Below are positions 11,214-20,553 of a DNA stretch of 64,000 nucleotides, piece after piece. Every line of letters begins with the position of its first letter. Position 1 is the first letter of the stretch. The stretch comes from Thelonectria olida (lineage: Eukaryota > Ascomycota > Sordariomycetes > Hypocreales > Nectriaceae). The notes under the pieces are model-generated. The model had not been told where the DNA came from and did no database searches. It saw nothing but the letters and a program-made list of their open reading frames with translations. The position numbers and the translations under genes were made by a program. The stretch lies in assembly GCA_020736575.1 (NCBI GenBank), contig JAGPYM010000063.1, positions 1 to 64,000 on the forward strand, written 5' to 3'.

Positions 11214-11599
11214 TGCTTTTTGAAGGACAAAGGATGCCAACGCACATGATGGGTCTCTGTTGGTGACCTGGAAATGGATTGCGGACAAGCGAGAAATTTC
11301 CTCACTCTCCTCTCAAAAGCCTCATCTGGTCTCTCCGTCCTACTTGGAAGGGATGATTCATCGTGGACACAAGGTTATTGACAAATCCTGGCTGGCCACC
11401 GGGAGAGTTGACCGTTGATCTTCTGAAGTATTTTGCTCTCCTTAAGATACTTTGGCTAGCTGACATGGTTCAAGATTTGCGTTCAGTCACGGGACTGATA
11501 CAATTCTATACCTCGTATTGTGCCTTGCTGGAGTTTATTTCAGGGTTTTGTTGTCTGAAGCATTTGGATTTTGACCACTGTTCGACTCAGTTGGCATTG
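11214..11599. other. Intergenic; no gene recognised
   Basis: One short plus-strand frame (11363-11611) has no domain. Nothing else is seen. Confidence 0.35.
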
Positions 11600-12342
11600 T
11601 TAGACAAGTGACCGATCATGCCCACGCATAACGCCGATAGTCGATCCATTGCTCATCAATGCGTTTCGATGTGGCCTTCCTACTACTGTGCAAAGGCTGC
11701 CTCGTTTTCTGTCGCTTTTTTGTTTTCTGTCGCTCTTTTTCCTGCGTCCGTGCACCTCGTTTGCGACAGAAAACCTCCTTTCCGTCCGTGCACCCTTATT
11801 TTGCAACAGAAAACAACTTTCCCCTTTGAGCTGGTCCATGATGGTTTTGACTGGATCCTCAACGCTGTTGTGCAGGAAGTAAGTACTCGAGCGTCTTCTC
11901 GTCTACTATCCTGTGTTTAGAGATCCTGTTTCCTAAGCCGGCGAGGAAGGCTCGGTTCTCAAAAACGCGCATATCGGTAGGGAAGGTATCGTAGAGGGTG
12001 CCGAATGTGATTCTGTGTTGCTGAATAAAGTCGGGCCATGGTCGAAGATTTGTGGGACACCATTTGTTCCGTGGATTGATGATGGGGCCTTTCGAGGTCA
12101 ATTTCGGATTCCGTTCAATGTCAAAGCTGGAGTATACAAAGGAGTGGCATGTATTCATCGAGTGTGGTGGGCTGAGTTTGTTGCTCTGACGCTTCGGCGC
12201 GTTGTCGCTCCTCCAGTCGTTTTCTCTCTGCTTCCTCGGCGCGTTGCTGTTCTTTTTCGGCGCGTTGCTGTTCTTTTTCGGCGCGTTGCTCCACCTCTCG
12301 CAGCAGCCTTGTCAGCTCTTCTACACTCCTTGATCCATCCAT
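11600..12342 (-). pseudogene. N-terminal relic of a fungal kinase-like protein
   Basis: From ATG 12342 the minus strand encodes SVEELTRLLREVEQRAEKEQ and a highly charged E/R/Q coiled coil, then TLDEY. A frameshift follows. The adjacent frame then gives a conserved globular segment with PKLTSKG, NPRNKWCPTNLRPWPDF, RITFGTLYDTFP, and ENRAFLAGLGNRIS near the end. After another disruption, a basic tail (MDQLKGESCF...) runs to 11600. I recall this coiled-coil plus NPRNKWCPTNLRPW organisation from large fungal proteins with a C-terminal kinase-like domain; no kinase domain is present here. It is a truncated, frameshifted relic. The family name is from memory and less certain than the decay. Confidence 0.5.
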
Positions 12343-12491
12343 GATGCGTAGGCTTGATGTCGTGGTGAGAATCGACTCAGAAGAACATTTTCACCACAAC
12401 ACATGTTCTGAAGCGCGGCCCACTTAGAGTGGAGCCGCATTGCGTTGTGAGGGGTTACCTGCTGGAAACCCCTCGCACGAAACATAAGACT

Positions 12492-12606
12492 GGAGCCCAA
12501 TAGGCGCACGGGTCCGTACACGCACGGGTCCCTGCTTAGTCAGTAACATCCTAGCATACCCCGCCAGCGGCCAGCTTCCCTTTACCGCCAACGCAGTCGC
12601 CATCAC
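12492..12606 (+). repeat. Left TIR of the short MULE (115 bp)
   Basis: Reverse complement of 13241-13355 with one difference (CTAG against CAAG in the middle). It contains the GCACGGGTCC motif twice. Confidence 0.8.
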
Positions 12607-12649
12607 AGCACAGCAAGTAATTCAGAGGAAAAAAAAATGGAATGTGGAA

Positions 12650-13210
12650 TTAGCTCACTTGTTTTAATGGGCAAGTCTTCGCGCCTCTTCTATGACCTTG
12701 TATATGGCATTCGCTGCATGTAGGCAGGGTTTTTGCTACGGTACTAGGCACCTCTGTACCACTTGCCCTGGCTGTAGTTGGGTTGAGGGTTTCTGGGGGT
12801 TTGGTAGTGGCTAACCCCGCTGTAGTCGGGTTGGGAGTCCCTTGGGACTCGGTGGTGACTGGTCTGTTGATACGTAAATTCGGCTCGTGATTGTGTTGGG
12901 AAAACCGGGCTTCAGTACGGTGCTTGAGATGCCAAGTATCGGCCCAAGTCTCTTTAGCTATTACTGAAAATGGACACCCAGTGCCTCGAGGAGTTGTAAT
13001 TCGTTGCTGTTCTTTTGGTGCATTCGGAGGGCGACGAAATCGATCGCATGAGTACGTGATTGTACGTCGACCAGCTTTGTCGATAGTTGATCTTCTGATT
13101 ATAAAATTATAGCCTTTAGCCATTGCCCAAATATTAATAGCTAGAGATAAATCTTCTTGCGATAAAAATATCTCTTCGGGAGGAAGGCTATCGTCAGGAA
13201 ACGAAGCCAT
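12650..13210 (-). CDS. FAR1-like DNA-binding protein from a MULE, 186 aa
   Basis: Intact ORF from ATG 13210. Residues 1-20 (ASFPDDSLPPEE) and 20-105 match the N-terminus of the MULE transposase at 21079: an INIWAMAKGYNF helix, a TITYSCDRFRRP strand, a TGCPFSVIAK strand with Cys, and a C-terminal HNHEP. This is the FAR1/WRKY-GCM1-type zinc fold that binds transposon ends. Residues 105-160 are a Thr/Pro-rich linker, and the end is a zinc knuckle CSECHIQGHRRGAKTC. The roughly 500-residue catalytic region is missing. The reading frame is nevertheless clean, which suggests either a young deletion or selection on the product. It could act as a repressor or competitor of the full transposase; that is inference. 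Confidence 0.7.
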   Translation of the reverse strand: MASFPDDSLPPEEIFLSQEDLSLAINIWAMAKGYNFIIRRSTIDKAGRRTITYSCDRFRRPPNAPKEQQRITTPRGTGCPFSVIAKETWADTWHLKHRTEARFSQHNHEPNLRINRPVTTESQGTPNPTTAGLATTKPPETLNPTTARASGTEVPSTVAKTLPTCSECHIQGHRRGAKTCPLKQVS

Positions 13211-13240
13211 TTTGTGGACGAGTATGGAGTTGTAAAGGGG

Positions 13241-13355
13241 GTGATGGCGACTGCGTTGGCGGTAAAGGGAAGCTGGCCGCTGGCGGGGTATGCTTGGATG
13301 TTACTGACTAAGCAGGGACCCGTGCGTGTACGGACCCGTGCGCCTATTGGGCTCC
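13241..13355 (-). repeat. Right TIR of the short MULE (115 bp)
   Basis: Partner of 12492-12606. Outer end GGGCTCC, inner end GTGATGGCGACTGC. Confidence 0.8.
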
Positions 13356-13676
13356 CAGGCAGTATTGTTTATCGTACATGGTATGGGAGTGTACTTCATG
13401 GCGCATCCGGGTCCCTCTGGGTGCCCTCTGGCTCTCCTCAAAATGCTGATTACGCGTAATTTAAAGCATCTCAACACCTTTGCTAGCTGATTAGTTCGTG
13501 ACCGGCAGGCACATGACTTGGCCAACTGAAGGGATGACGTATATAAGAGTTGACGAACATGAAGGTTGCCTGGTCCTTGGATGCCGGCTTTGGTATCCCA
13601 TCTCAACCTTATCCTCAACACAAGACAGTCAGCAATCCTAACTAGCCTACCCCACGATTATCGGTCGCTTTCTACG

Positions 13677-14067
13677 ATGGAACTTAAGCTGCAAAACTTT
13701 CACCAATTGGAAGCCGTCTTTAAGATTATAGACGAGATCCCATTTAGCGCAAGTATTTTGGTACCGAAGCATTTAGCATCTTCCGAGGAGGCCAAATGCC
13801 CGCTGCTCGTTCACTTTCACGGCGGCGGTCTTGTCATCGGCACACGCCTGGATGCGCCCATAATACCGCTGTGGTATGTACCATATCCTCCACTAGTACG
13901 GCTCTGACAGTTTTGAGTAAGGGAAACTCAATTTGTTAACTATCACGGTGCTGTTCTGGTTTCACCCTCTTATCGCCTGTTACCGGAAGCGACTGGCTAT
14001 CCGTCTTGTCATTGCCCAGTACCCTACCCTGGACATATCCTATCCCAGATTTCATTCAGACCCCTTC
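13677..14067 (+). pseudogene. Alpha/beta-hydrolase, 5' part (gene split by a LINE)
   Basis: ATG 13677 starts a hydrolase_3-like protein: ASILVPKHL, then LLVHFHGGGLVIG with the HGGG oxyanion hole. An intron (13874 to about 13920, GTATGT donor) follows, then a segment with VNYHGAVLVSP and SYRLLPEATGY. The frame then jumps to LVIAQYPTLDISYPRFHSDPF. The expected 60-70 residues between, including the GxSxG nucleophile elbow, are deleted, so the gene was already dead or dying. At 14067 the LINE begins; the coding resumes at 19975. A TATA box (GTATATAAG) lies near 13540. Confidence 0.75.
14053..14067 (+). repeat. Left target-site duplication of the LINE
   Basis: CATTCAGACCCCTTC, repeated exactly at 19960-19974, inside the hydrolase coding sequence. 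Confidence 0.9.
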
Positions 14068-14197
14068 ACCCTTCCTTTGTCATCTTACTTTCTTGGCATG
14101 CAGATGTTAAGAAAGTAGCCCTAATTGCACCAATTTTCTTAACAAGTGCACCACAACAACCACAATCCTGCGCTTCGCGCAGCCCACGGCGGCGGCG

Positions 14198-15838
14198 ATG
14201 GCATCCGCCACCTCCTGCCCGCCTATTGTCCCGGACCCTTTTGACCTGGGAATCCATACTCCTGCCAATCTCAACCGAGGAGCCCGCACTGCCCTCTTGC
14301 AAAACAGCCCCGCTGTCGTGAATGGACCTGTTGGGGTCCCGCCCGCCCACGGGAGGACGGCTCAAACGCCGTCTTCGCCTCTCTATGCAATCTCTACTGC
14401 TGCGGCTACGGAAGGAGCCCAGATCGCCCATCCTGACCCCTCCCCTGACCCTACCTCGACTGCTGTACAGCAACCAGTCTCCATTTTTGAAGCAGCCACG
14501 AAGCTCGCACGCGACCGTGTGGAGGAGTACAATGCCAAGTTGAAGGTGTTTCAGGCCTTCTGCGCTAAATTCGAAGAAGCAGCGAAACAATTCACCACTG
14601 GGCCCGAACGGGAATTCGCCCAAAAGTTTGCTGATAGCTTCCTAGACTCCTGGAATCAGGCGCTCACTGACGCCAAATCTGCTCCCGTGCCTACCTACAG
14701 CGCCATCGCGGCCTCGCCCCCGGCTGCGAACAACGCCCTTGCCCACCAACCCCGACACCGTCAACAACATCGTCAACAACAACAGCCCCCTCATCGCCAG
14801 GGACAACCGACTGTAGGTGCCCCGCCCCGGGAGGATCTCCGCGTCTTCATCCGGCTGGACGCCGAAGCTCCGGCTAGGGCCCACAACGACTACGCAATCC
14901 GGGCCCATATATCCCGGAAACTCGGAGTGGATCCACGCAAGATCCCGCGGGTGCTCCAAGTCAGGTCCGGATGGGCCGTCCTCGCCGCGGATGTGACCAC
15001 CCGCGACCTCCTCGTGCAGAGACAGACTGAATGGGCAACCGACTTAGGGGCCGCCGCCATAGAGACTAGAAAGGAATGGTTTACCTACCTGGTCTCAGAT
15101 TACCCCTGCAAACTGACCGACCTCTACGGCAACGAAGCGGATAGTGACGCTGCCGTGAATGAAGAAATTGAAATCCAGACAGGGCTGAAGCCCGTCAACA
15201 TACGCCTCGCGCGGCACCAACCCGACAACCCCCTAACGAAAACCTTGCTTGTATCCTTCCTGGAGCCAGTCAAGAAATACTGGCGCCTCTTCGGCAGCCG
15301 ACCGGCAAGACTCATTAAGAAAACCGACCGGCCAAGGCAGTGCAGTGTATGCTTGGACTACCACCCGTCACGTACCTGCCATCGGCTCCCCCTGTGCAAC
15401 CGCTGCGGCAAGGCCTCCGGCCACGACTCCGGGGACTGTACCGCCCCCGAGCAACGCGCCAACTGCCTCGGCCCGCACAGCGCCAACTACGGCAAATGCC
15501 CAGCTCGCCCGAAGAAGGTACACGGCGTCTTCCGCCGACTGACCAAAGAACAAAGGGACCATGTCCGAGCTGTGGGCGCTGAAACATATCGCCAGCGCAA
15601 CGTAGAAGTGCAACGACACGCACCTGACCTGCAAGACGGCCCACAGCAAGATAGCACCGGGCCGCTAGAACAATCGAGCCCTCGGGCTCCCAGTCCGGCC
15701 GCGTCAAGAGCGCCCTCTTGCATAATGGTGGCCACTACCCCCGAGGCAGAGGAGGAACCCGAGCACCCAAGACCCGGGTCCCCAAGGAAGCGCCGCATCG
15801 TCCTGATCACGCGCCCCCACGATCACGGGCACGAGTAG
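14198..15838 (+). CDS. LINE ORF1 (gag-like RNA-binding protein), 546 aa
   Basis: ATG 14198 to TAG 15836-15838. The first 120 residues are Pro/Ala-rich, followed by a helical segment (KLARDRVEEYNAKLKVFQAF) and a Gln/His-rich stretch. An RRM-like region begins EDLRVFIRLD (residues about 208-380). Three zinc knuckles follow: CSVCLDYHPSRTC, CNRCGKASGHDSGDC and CLGPHSANYGKC (residues about 385-430), and the tail is disordered. The arrangement is usual for I/Tad-group LINE ORF1 proteins, which coat the element RNA. ORF2 begins in the +1 frame around this stop. Confidence 0.85.
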   Translation: MASATSCPPIVPDPFDLGIHTPANLNRGARTALLQNSPAVVNGPVGVPPAHGRTAQTPSSPLYAISTAAATEGAQIAHPDPSPDPTSTAVQQPVSIFEAATKLARDRVEEYNAKLKVFQAFCAKFEEAAKQFTTGPEREFAQKFADSFLDSWNQALTDAKSAPVPTYSAIAASPPAANNALAHQPRHRQQHRQQQQPPHRQGQPTVGAPPREDLRVFIRLDAEAPARAHNDYAIRAHISRKLGVDPRKIPRVLQVRSGWAVLAADVTTRDLLVQRQTEWATDLGAAAIETRKEWFTYLVSDYPCKLTDLYGNEADSDAAVNEEIEIQTGLKPVNIRLARHQPDNPLTKTLLVSFLEPVKKYWRLFGSRPARLIKKTDRPRQCSVCLDYHPSRTCHRLPLCNRCGKASGHDSGDCTAPEQRANCLGPHSANYGKCPARPKKVHGVFRRLTKEQRDHVRAVGAETYRQRNVEVQRHAPDLQDGPQQDSTGPLEQSSPRAPSPAASRAPSCIMVATTPEAEEEPEHPRPGSPRKRRIVLITRPHDHGHE

Positions 15839-18800
15839 GCGTCCGCGAGCACGAAGATGCGATAAAAAGACCCTCAGGGTCTTTCAAGCCAACGTCGGCA
15901 AGGTCCCTCCGGTCCACGACTGTGCCCTTGCATTAGCAGACTCTGAACTATACGACATCGTGCTCCTCCAAGAACCATGGACAACAACAGCAAACTCCCG
16001 CTGTCTCACGAAGACCCATCCTGCATACGATACCTACTCTCCAGTTGAAGCCTGGGACAGCAACTCCACTCGACCCAGAGTTATGACATACGTCCACCGA
16101 GATTCTAAGCTCTCGGCAGACCAGAATCGTCCATACAAAAGCCGCGATATCCTATGGCTCACGGTCAACGATACAATAATCGTCAACTTCTATCGCCAGA
16201 ACGACGAAAGAGATGCGCTGGATACTTTGCTGCAATGGCCGATCCCTGATCGCTGCCTCGTGGCAGGCGACTTCAACGCTAGACATCATACATGGCAGAC
16301 AGGCCCAACTACGAACCGCGGCCACGAGATTGCCTACTGGGCATCGGAGAATGACCTCGGCCTGCTGAACACCTCAGACGTCCCTACAAACCCGCATGGA
16401 AACACAATCGACCTCGCCTTTACGAACGTACCTCTTGCTGAGGCTAACATCGAGGACCACCTCGCCACCAGCTCCGATCACTTCACTCTTAGCCTAACGC
16501 TCCCAAACATCGAGCCGGCCCCAATACAGCCAGGCAAAATCCGGGTAACGACAGACGATGAGCTCAAGCGGTTCGTCGAAATCGTAGAACTCGGGTCGAC
16601 TGGGATCCCGGTCGCTGCCTCGAGCGCACCAGAACTAGACGAGCTCGCGTCTACGCTTGTGAACCTCCTGCAGTCAGCAGCGAAGGCAGCAGGCCGGCCG
16701 GCGAGGAAGGGAGCACGCAACGCTCCGTGGTGGACCGAAGAGTGCGCCCTTGCCGCAGCCGGATACCGTGCGATCAGAAGGCTCTACCCCCTTGGATTCA
16801 ACCAAGAAGTTCAGCTTGCCAAACGGGATTTCCACCGTGTGGTCCGCCGTGCCAAAAGGCTCTACTGGCGGAACCTCATCAACAGCTTTTCGGACAGCAG
16901 TTCCGTCTTCAAGGCCGTCCGGTGGCTGAGATCACCAGGAGCCTTCCAGCCGCCCCCACTGCAAGTGGACGACGTGGTTTACGAAACCCAGCTCGACAAG
17001 GCCAACGCGCTCCGGCGAGCTACTCTAGAGCGTCGAACAGCCGAGGACGACATTCGGGACCCCTGGATTCAGGTTAGCCCTCGCAGAATGATCCCGTTTT
17101 CGCAGGAAATCTCCCTAGAGGAAGCACAGGACGCGACTCTCCGTACCGGGAACACATCCCCAGGAGCCGACAACATCACAGTCAAACTCCTCACAGCAGT
17201 ATGGCACATCATTGGACCACACGTCCGCCGCCTCTTCGAGGGATGCCTTGCCATAGGCCACCACCCGAAACCTTTCAGGGCGGCAGAGGTGGTCATGATT
17301 GCTAAACCCGGACGTAGAGACCTGACAGAGCCGAGAGCATGGCGACCCATCTCTCTGCTTTCTTGTCTCGGCAAGGGACTAGAACGGCTGGTCGCGCGCC
17401 GTCTCGCATGGGCATGCATCCACCATGGCGTCCTCCACCCACAGCAGGCTGGGGCGCTCCCAAAGAGGTCTGCGACCGACCTCGTGGCTGCCCTGGTCCA
17501 CGACATTGAGGAAGTATTTGCTCTCAAGAAGGTGGCCACGCTAGTCACGATGGATATTCAAGGCGCTTTTGACACTGTCTTGCGCAACAGACTAATTTTG
17601 CGGCTTCGCGAACAAGGCTGGCCCGAACATGTCGCACGATGGGCCGGGTCCTTCATGGACGACCGTTCCGCCTGCGTCAGATACCAAGATACAATCAGCC
17701 CGCTCTCCCCCCTCCAATGCGGTCTCCCGCAAGGGTCGCCGGTATCGCCGATCCTCTTTCTGCTATACACAGAGCCCATCTACCGACTAAGCAACACTCG
17801 AGGTCGGTTCGGCTACGCAGACGACACAGCCATTCTGTGCACGGGCGACACGGTAGAGGAAACAGCGGCCGCAGCATCAAGATCTGTCGATGAAATGGTC
17901 CGCTGGGGCGCCGCAAACGGGGTATCTTTCGGCCCTAAGAAGACAGAAGTCATGCACTTCTCTCGGAGCAAACTCGAGACCGCACCGGCCATACGCCACG
18001 GCGACGTCGAGAAGCGCCCCGAGGCAGCAATGCGCTGGCTAGGCATCTGGCTAGACAGCAACCTATCTTTCCGAGTCCACATAGAGAAGTGGGCGGCTAA
18101 GGCACAGGCTGTCGCCTACCATCTGCGAGGACTCACCAACACGATACACGGCCCGCTCCCCAGTGCCGTGCGAAGCGCCGTCAGGGCCTGCGTCGAACCG
18201 GTCCTGCTCTATGGCACCGAAGTGTGGTACCCAGGGGCAACCCGGCCTCGGTGGAACCAACCATACAAAGACCGTCCGTCAAGCATTGGACATCTCTTGC
18301 AGAGAATGAACAAGACTATGGTTCAATCTATGCGAGCTATACTCCCCGTCTGGAAGACGACCCCGATCGCCATCCTCCATCGGGAAAGCGGCATCCCTCC
18401 TATCGCTCTGCTTCTCGAAGCACGCCGATACCGCTTCTCCGCCCGACTCAAATCCCTAGATGAGGCCCACCCTCTCGTGAAGCGCACGCTTCCACCCAAA
18501 GAACCCACGTACCACCCACTCGTCAAGCGGAAGTACCAAATTCCAGCAGAGAGCAGCTTCAGGACTCGCCTCCGGCGGACTAATGAGCTCCTCACACCGT
18601 GCCCACGGCCGGCTCTGATGCAAAAACGCCTCGGCAAGGAACAAGACATACCCCTACAAACAGCTCCGAAAGAGGAATCGGCTGAGGCCTTCCTCCGGTG
18701 GGTTGAGTCAGTAGGCCCAACCACCTTGATCGTATACTCGGACGGCTCCTTGTCCTCGGAGGGAGCAGCCAGCTATGGCTTCGCCATTCACCAGAACGAC

Positions 18801-19568
18801 CTTTCCATCTACGACGGCTCGGGCCGGCTTGGACCTGCCGAGGTCTTTGATGCGGAAGCCACAGGAGCATTGGAGGGCCTCAAGGCCGCTCTGAGCCTCC
18901 CAGGATCAGCAACACGAGATATTGTAGTCTGTCTAGACAACCTGGCAGCCGCAACATGCCTACGGGGTACACCGTCTGATTCCTCACAAGCAGTCTTCCT
19001 CGAGTTCCAGGCGCTGGCTACATCTCATAGCGCTACACAGGTGCGCTGGATACCTGGCCACACAAACATCCCCGGCAATGAACAAGCCGATAAGCTAGCA
19101 AAAGCAGCTTCCTCGCTGCCAGAGCCGGAGGGCGCTCAGCCGACACTAGCATACCTACGAAGGATGGCGAGGCAGAAACCGAAGGAAGACTTCGAAACAT
19201 GGTGGTCAACTTCCGCCCCCGAGCAATATAAGAGATTCAATCTCAAGGCAACTACACACTGCCCGCCGGAGCTCTCGCTCCCTCGGGCTACTTTGCACCA
19301 TCTACTTGCAGCAAGGTCCCTCCATGGGGATTTCGCTGCATACCACGAACGATTCAACCACGAAGACGCGCGAGTGACCTGCTCGTGCGGGCGACGCAAA
19401 GCCTCTGATCATATCTTCTACTGCAGAAAAGTACCGCGACGGTGTCGAATAAGGCTTGTCCCGTCGCCAACCGTAACAGTCAACCTCGCGATAGGAAGAA
19501 ATTTCGACAAGTACACCAAGCTGGCTAATTCGAGCGCCTTCTTCAAAAAGATTTGTCCTCGTTACTAG
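15807..19568 (+). CDS. LINE ORF2: AP-endonuclease, reverse transcriptase, RNase H
   Basis: The frame opens after TGA 15804-15806 and recognisable protein starts at about 15864 (TLRVFQANVGK, the first strand of an AP-type endonuclease). Then come LLQEPW, AGDFNARH, IDLAFTN and SSDH (endonuclease), followed by WRPISLLSCLGKGLERL, FGYADDTAIL (RT box) and VYSDGS...DAEATGALEGL...CLDNLAAA...PGHTNIPGNEQADKLAK (RNase H with its four acidic/His positions). A terminal CSCGRRK...HIFYC knuckle closes it. There is no in-frame ATG before the endonuclease domain. Translation therefore probably depends on a +1 shift from, or reinitiation after, ORF1. About 1235 residues, uninterrupted. Confidence 0.85.
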   Translation, partial: SRAPTITGTSRRPRARRCDKKTLRVFQANVGKVPPVHDCALALADSELYDIVLLQEPWTTTANSRCLTKTHPAYDTYSPVEAWDSNSTRPRVMTYVHRDSKLSADQNRPYKSRDILWLTVNDTIIVNFYRQNDERDALDTLLQWPIPDRCLVAGDFNARHHTWQTGPTTNRGHEIAYWASENDLGLLNTSDVPTNPHGNTIDLAFTNVPLAEANIEDHLATSSDHFTLSLTLPNIEPAPIQPGKIRVTTDDELKRFVEIVELGSTGIPVAASSAPELDELASTLVNLLQSAAKAAGRPARKGARNAPWWTEECALAAAGYRAIRRLYPLGFNQEVQLAKRDFHRVVRRAKRLYWRNLINSFSDSSSVFKAVRWLRSPGAFQPPPLQVDDVVYETQLDKANALRRATLERRTAEDDIRDPWIQVSPRRMIPFSQEISLEEAQDATLRTGNTSPGADNITVKLLTAVWHIIGPHVRRLFEGCLAIGHHPKPFRAAEVVMIAKPGRRDLTEPRAWRPISLLSCLGKGLERLVARRLAWACIHHGVLHPQQAGALPKRSATDLVAALVHDIEEVFALKKVATLVTMDIQGAFDTVLRNRLILRLREQGWPEHVARWAGSFMDDRSACVRYQDTISPLSPLQCGLPQGSPVSPILFLLYTEPIYRLSNTRGRFGYADDTAILCTGDTVEETAAAASRSVDEMVRWGAANGVSFGPKKTEVMHFSRSKLETAPAIRHGDVEKRPEAAMRWLGIWLDSNLSFRVHIEKWAAKAQAVAYHLRGLTNTIHGPLPSAVRSAVRACVEPVLLYGTEVWYPGATRPRWNQPYKDRPSSIGHLLQRMNKTMVQSMRAILPVWKTTPIAILHRESGIPPIALLLEARRYRFSARLKSLDEAHPLVKRTLPPKEPTYHPLVKRKYQIPAESSFRTRLRRTNELLTPCPRPALMQKRLGKEQDIPLQTAPKEESAEAFLRWVESVGPTTLIVYSDGSLSSEGAASYGFAIHQNDLSIYDGSGRLGPAEVFDAEATGALEGLKAALSLPGSATRDIVVCLDNLAAATCLRGTPSDSSQAVFLEFQALATSHSATQVRWIPGHTNIPGNEQADKLAKAASSLPEPEGAQPTLAYLRRMARQKPKEDFETWWSTSAPEQYKRFNLKATTHCPPELSLPRATLHHLLAARSLHGDFAAYHERFNHEDARVTCSCGRRKASDHIFYCRKVPRRCRIRLVPSPTVTVNLAIGRNFDKYTKLANSSAFFKKICPRY

Positions 19569-19959
19569 ATGAGGCAGACCCAAGACACACTCGCGTCTCT
19601 TCCTCTCCTTTTATTCTATTCTCTCTCCTCTCCTCTCTTCTCCTGTATTCCTTTTCTTCAATTACACGGGCTCGGCCGCCTCGGGCAGCCGTGCCAATGC
19701 TCTCTCCCAAGTCTCCCTAAAGACTGGCCCACGTAGCGGCCACTGCTGTTATAGCCTCGCCTGGTGATCCCGCTGACGGGTAACAGGCTCGACAGAATGC
19801 GCCTTTGAGCCGATGATATGCTGGATAGTGGTCTGTTCTGTATTTTACGAAAACATTGCGTAGATTTTAGCATTAGAGACTCTAGCTCAGCACGTCCTGT
19901 GCCCCAATAGGGGACTTTACGGGCCTCACGGCCCTCGGACGAAAAATATACTACTACTA

Positions 19960-19974
19960 CATTCAGACCCCTTC
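19960..19974 (+). repeat. Right target-site duplication of the LINE
   Basis: Exact copy of 14053-14067, preceded by the element tail ACTACTACTA. Confidence 0.9.
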
Positions 19975-20439
19975 CAAGCACCTTCAAGAGCATCTGTAGT
20001 GGCCGAGTATTTGAAGGGCCTGAAACCAGGAGATATAAGACTATCATCCCCGTTCCCAGAGAAGTGGGAATTAATGATATCGATTTTAGACGAAGGCCGC
20101 TTGCCTGAGCTCATGGGACCAGATGACCGGATGGTGCTCTCTACGAGCATGGAAAGGAGCAAAAGTTTACCTGCCATTTGGATCGCTCAAGGGGAGAGTG
20201 ACCACCTGGTAAGTTCTAAGCTTTCCTCTTGTATCAAAATTCAGACAGCTGACATGAGGCGCCGGGAGTAGATCCCAAAAGAAGTTACAGACAACTTTGT
20301 GGCTAAGACGCGAGGGCTACATCCTACAGCTCAGGTTTATTACAGTGTGCAGCTAGGGGGGCATGGGTTCGATGTGGGGATTTCGATGGATGAGCCCTGG
20401 GTTCAGAGGGACATTGAGTTCAGTCAGAAATTCTGGTAA
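19975..20439 (+). pseudogene. Alpha/beta-hydrolase, 3' part
   Basis: Continues the frame interrupted at 14067: HSDPF on the left is followed here by QAPSRASVVAEYLKGLKPGD and an IWIAQGESDHL segment, whose Asp is a candidate catalytic acid. An intron (GTAAGT at about 20210, CTGAC branch, TAG before 20272) follows. Then come VPKEV/IPKEV-type sequence, QLGGHGFD with the catalytic His, and a DEPWVQRDIEFSQKFW end with stop TAA 20437-20439. Both catalytic-acid and His motifs survive, while the nucleophile region is lost in the 5' part. Confidence 0.75.
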
Positions 20440-20482
20440 TGAACACATGCGAGCGGCAGTCTCAACGTGAGTAGTACGTATC

Positions 20483-20553
20483 TTGTCAGACAATTGGCTC
20501 CACAGGGATCATTGATGGCACCAGTCAATTGATGAGAATTATCTAAAGAGCAA
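20483..20553 (+). repeat. 71-bp dispersed repeat, copy 1
   Basis: TTGTCAGACAATTGGCTCCA...ATCTAAAGAGCAA matches the reverse complement of 35528-35598 with only a few differences. It lies just 3' of the hydrolase stop. No terminal structure is seen, so its nature is unknown. Confidence 0.6.

Larger units (their letters stand above)
12492..13355. mobile_element. Short MULE encoding only a DNA-binding protein
   Basis: An 864-bp element bounded by 115-bp terminal inverted repeats (12492-12606 and 13241-13355) with a single visible mismatch. The ends read GGAGCCCAATAGGCGCACGG. The interior is one minus-strand ORF that resembles the two ends of the full MULE transposase at 21079 but lacks the DDE domain. 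No 9-bp flanking duplication is evident (CATAAGACT on the left, CAGGCAGTA on the right). High repeat identity suggests recent movement, presumably driven by a transposase encoded elsewhere. Confidence 0.75.
14068..19959 (+). mobile_element. Full-length Tad-clade LINE, 5.9 kb
   Basis: A 5892-bp element between perfect 15-bp duplications. Order: 130-nt 5' leader (with a GTTAAGAAA/TTTCTTAAC inverted repeat at about 14105-14142), ORF1 (gag-like), ORF2 (endonuclease, RT, RNase H, zinc knuckle), a pyrimidine-rich 3' UTR and a TACTAC tail. Neither ORF has a stop or visible frameshift. Exact flanking duplications and open frames indicate a recent insertion, possibly still mobile. Confidence 0.85.

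Noticed and set aside
14066..19583. Numerous antisense frames across the LINE (for example 14623-14066 and 15707-15315, minus)
   Set aside because: Shadows of GC-rich ORF1/ORF2 coding; none has a domain.
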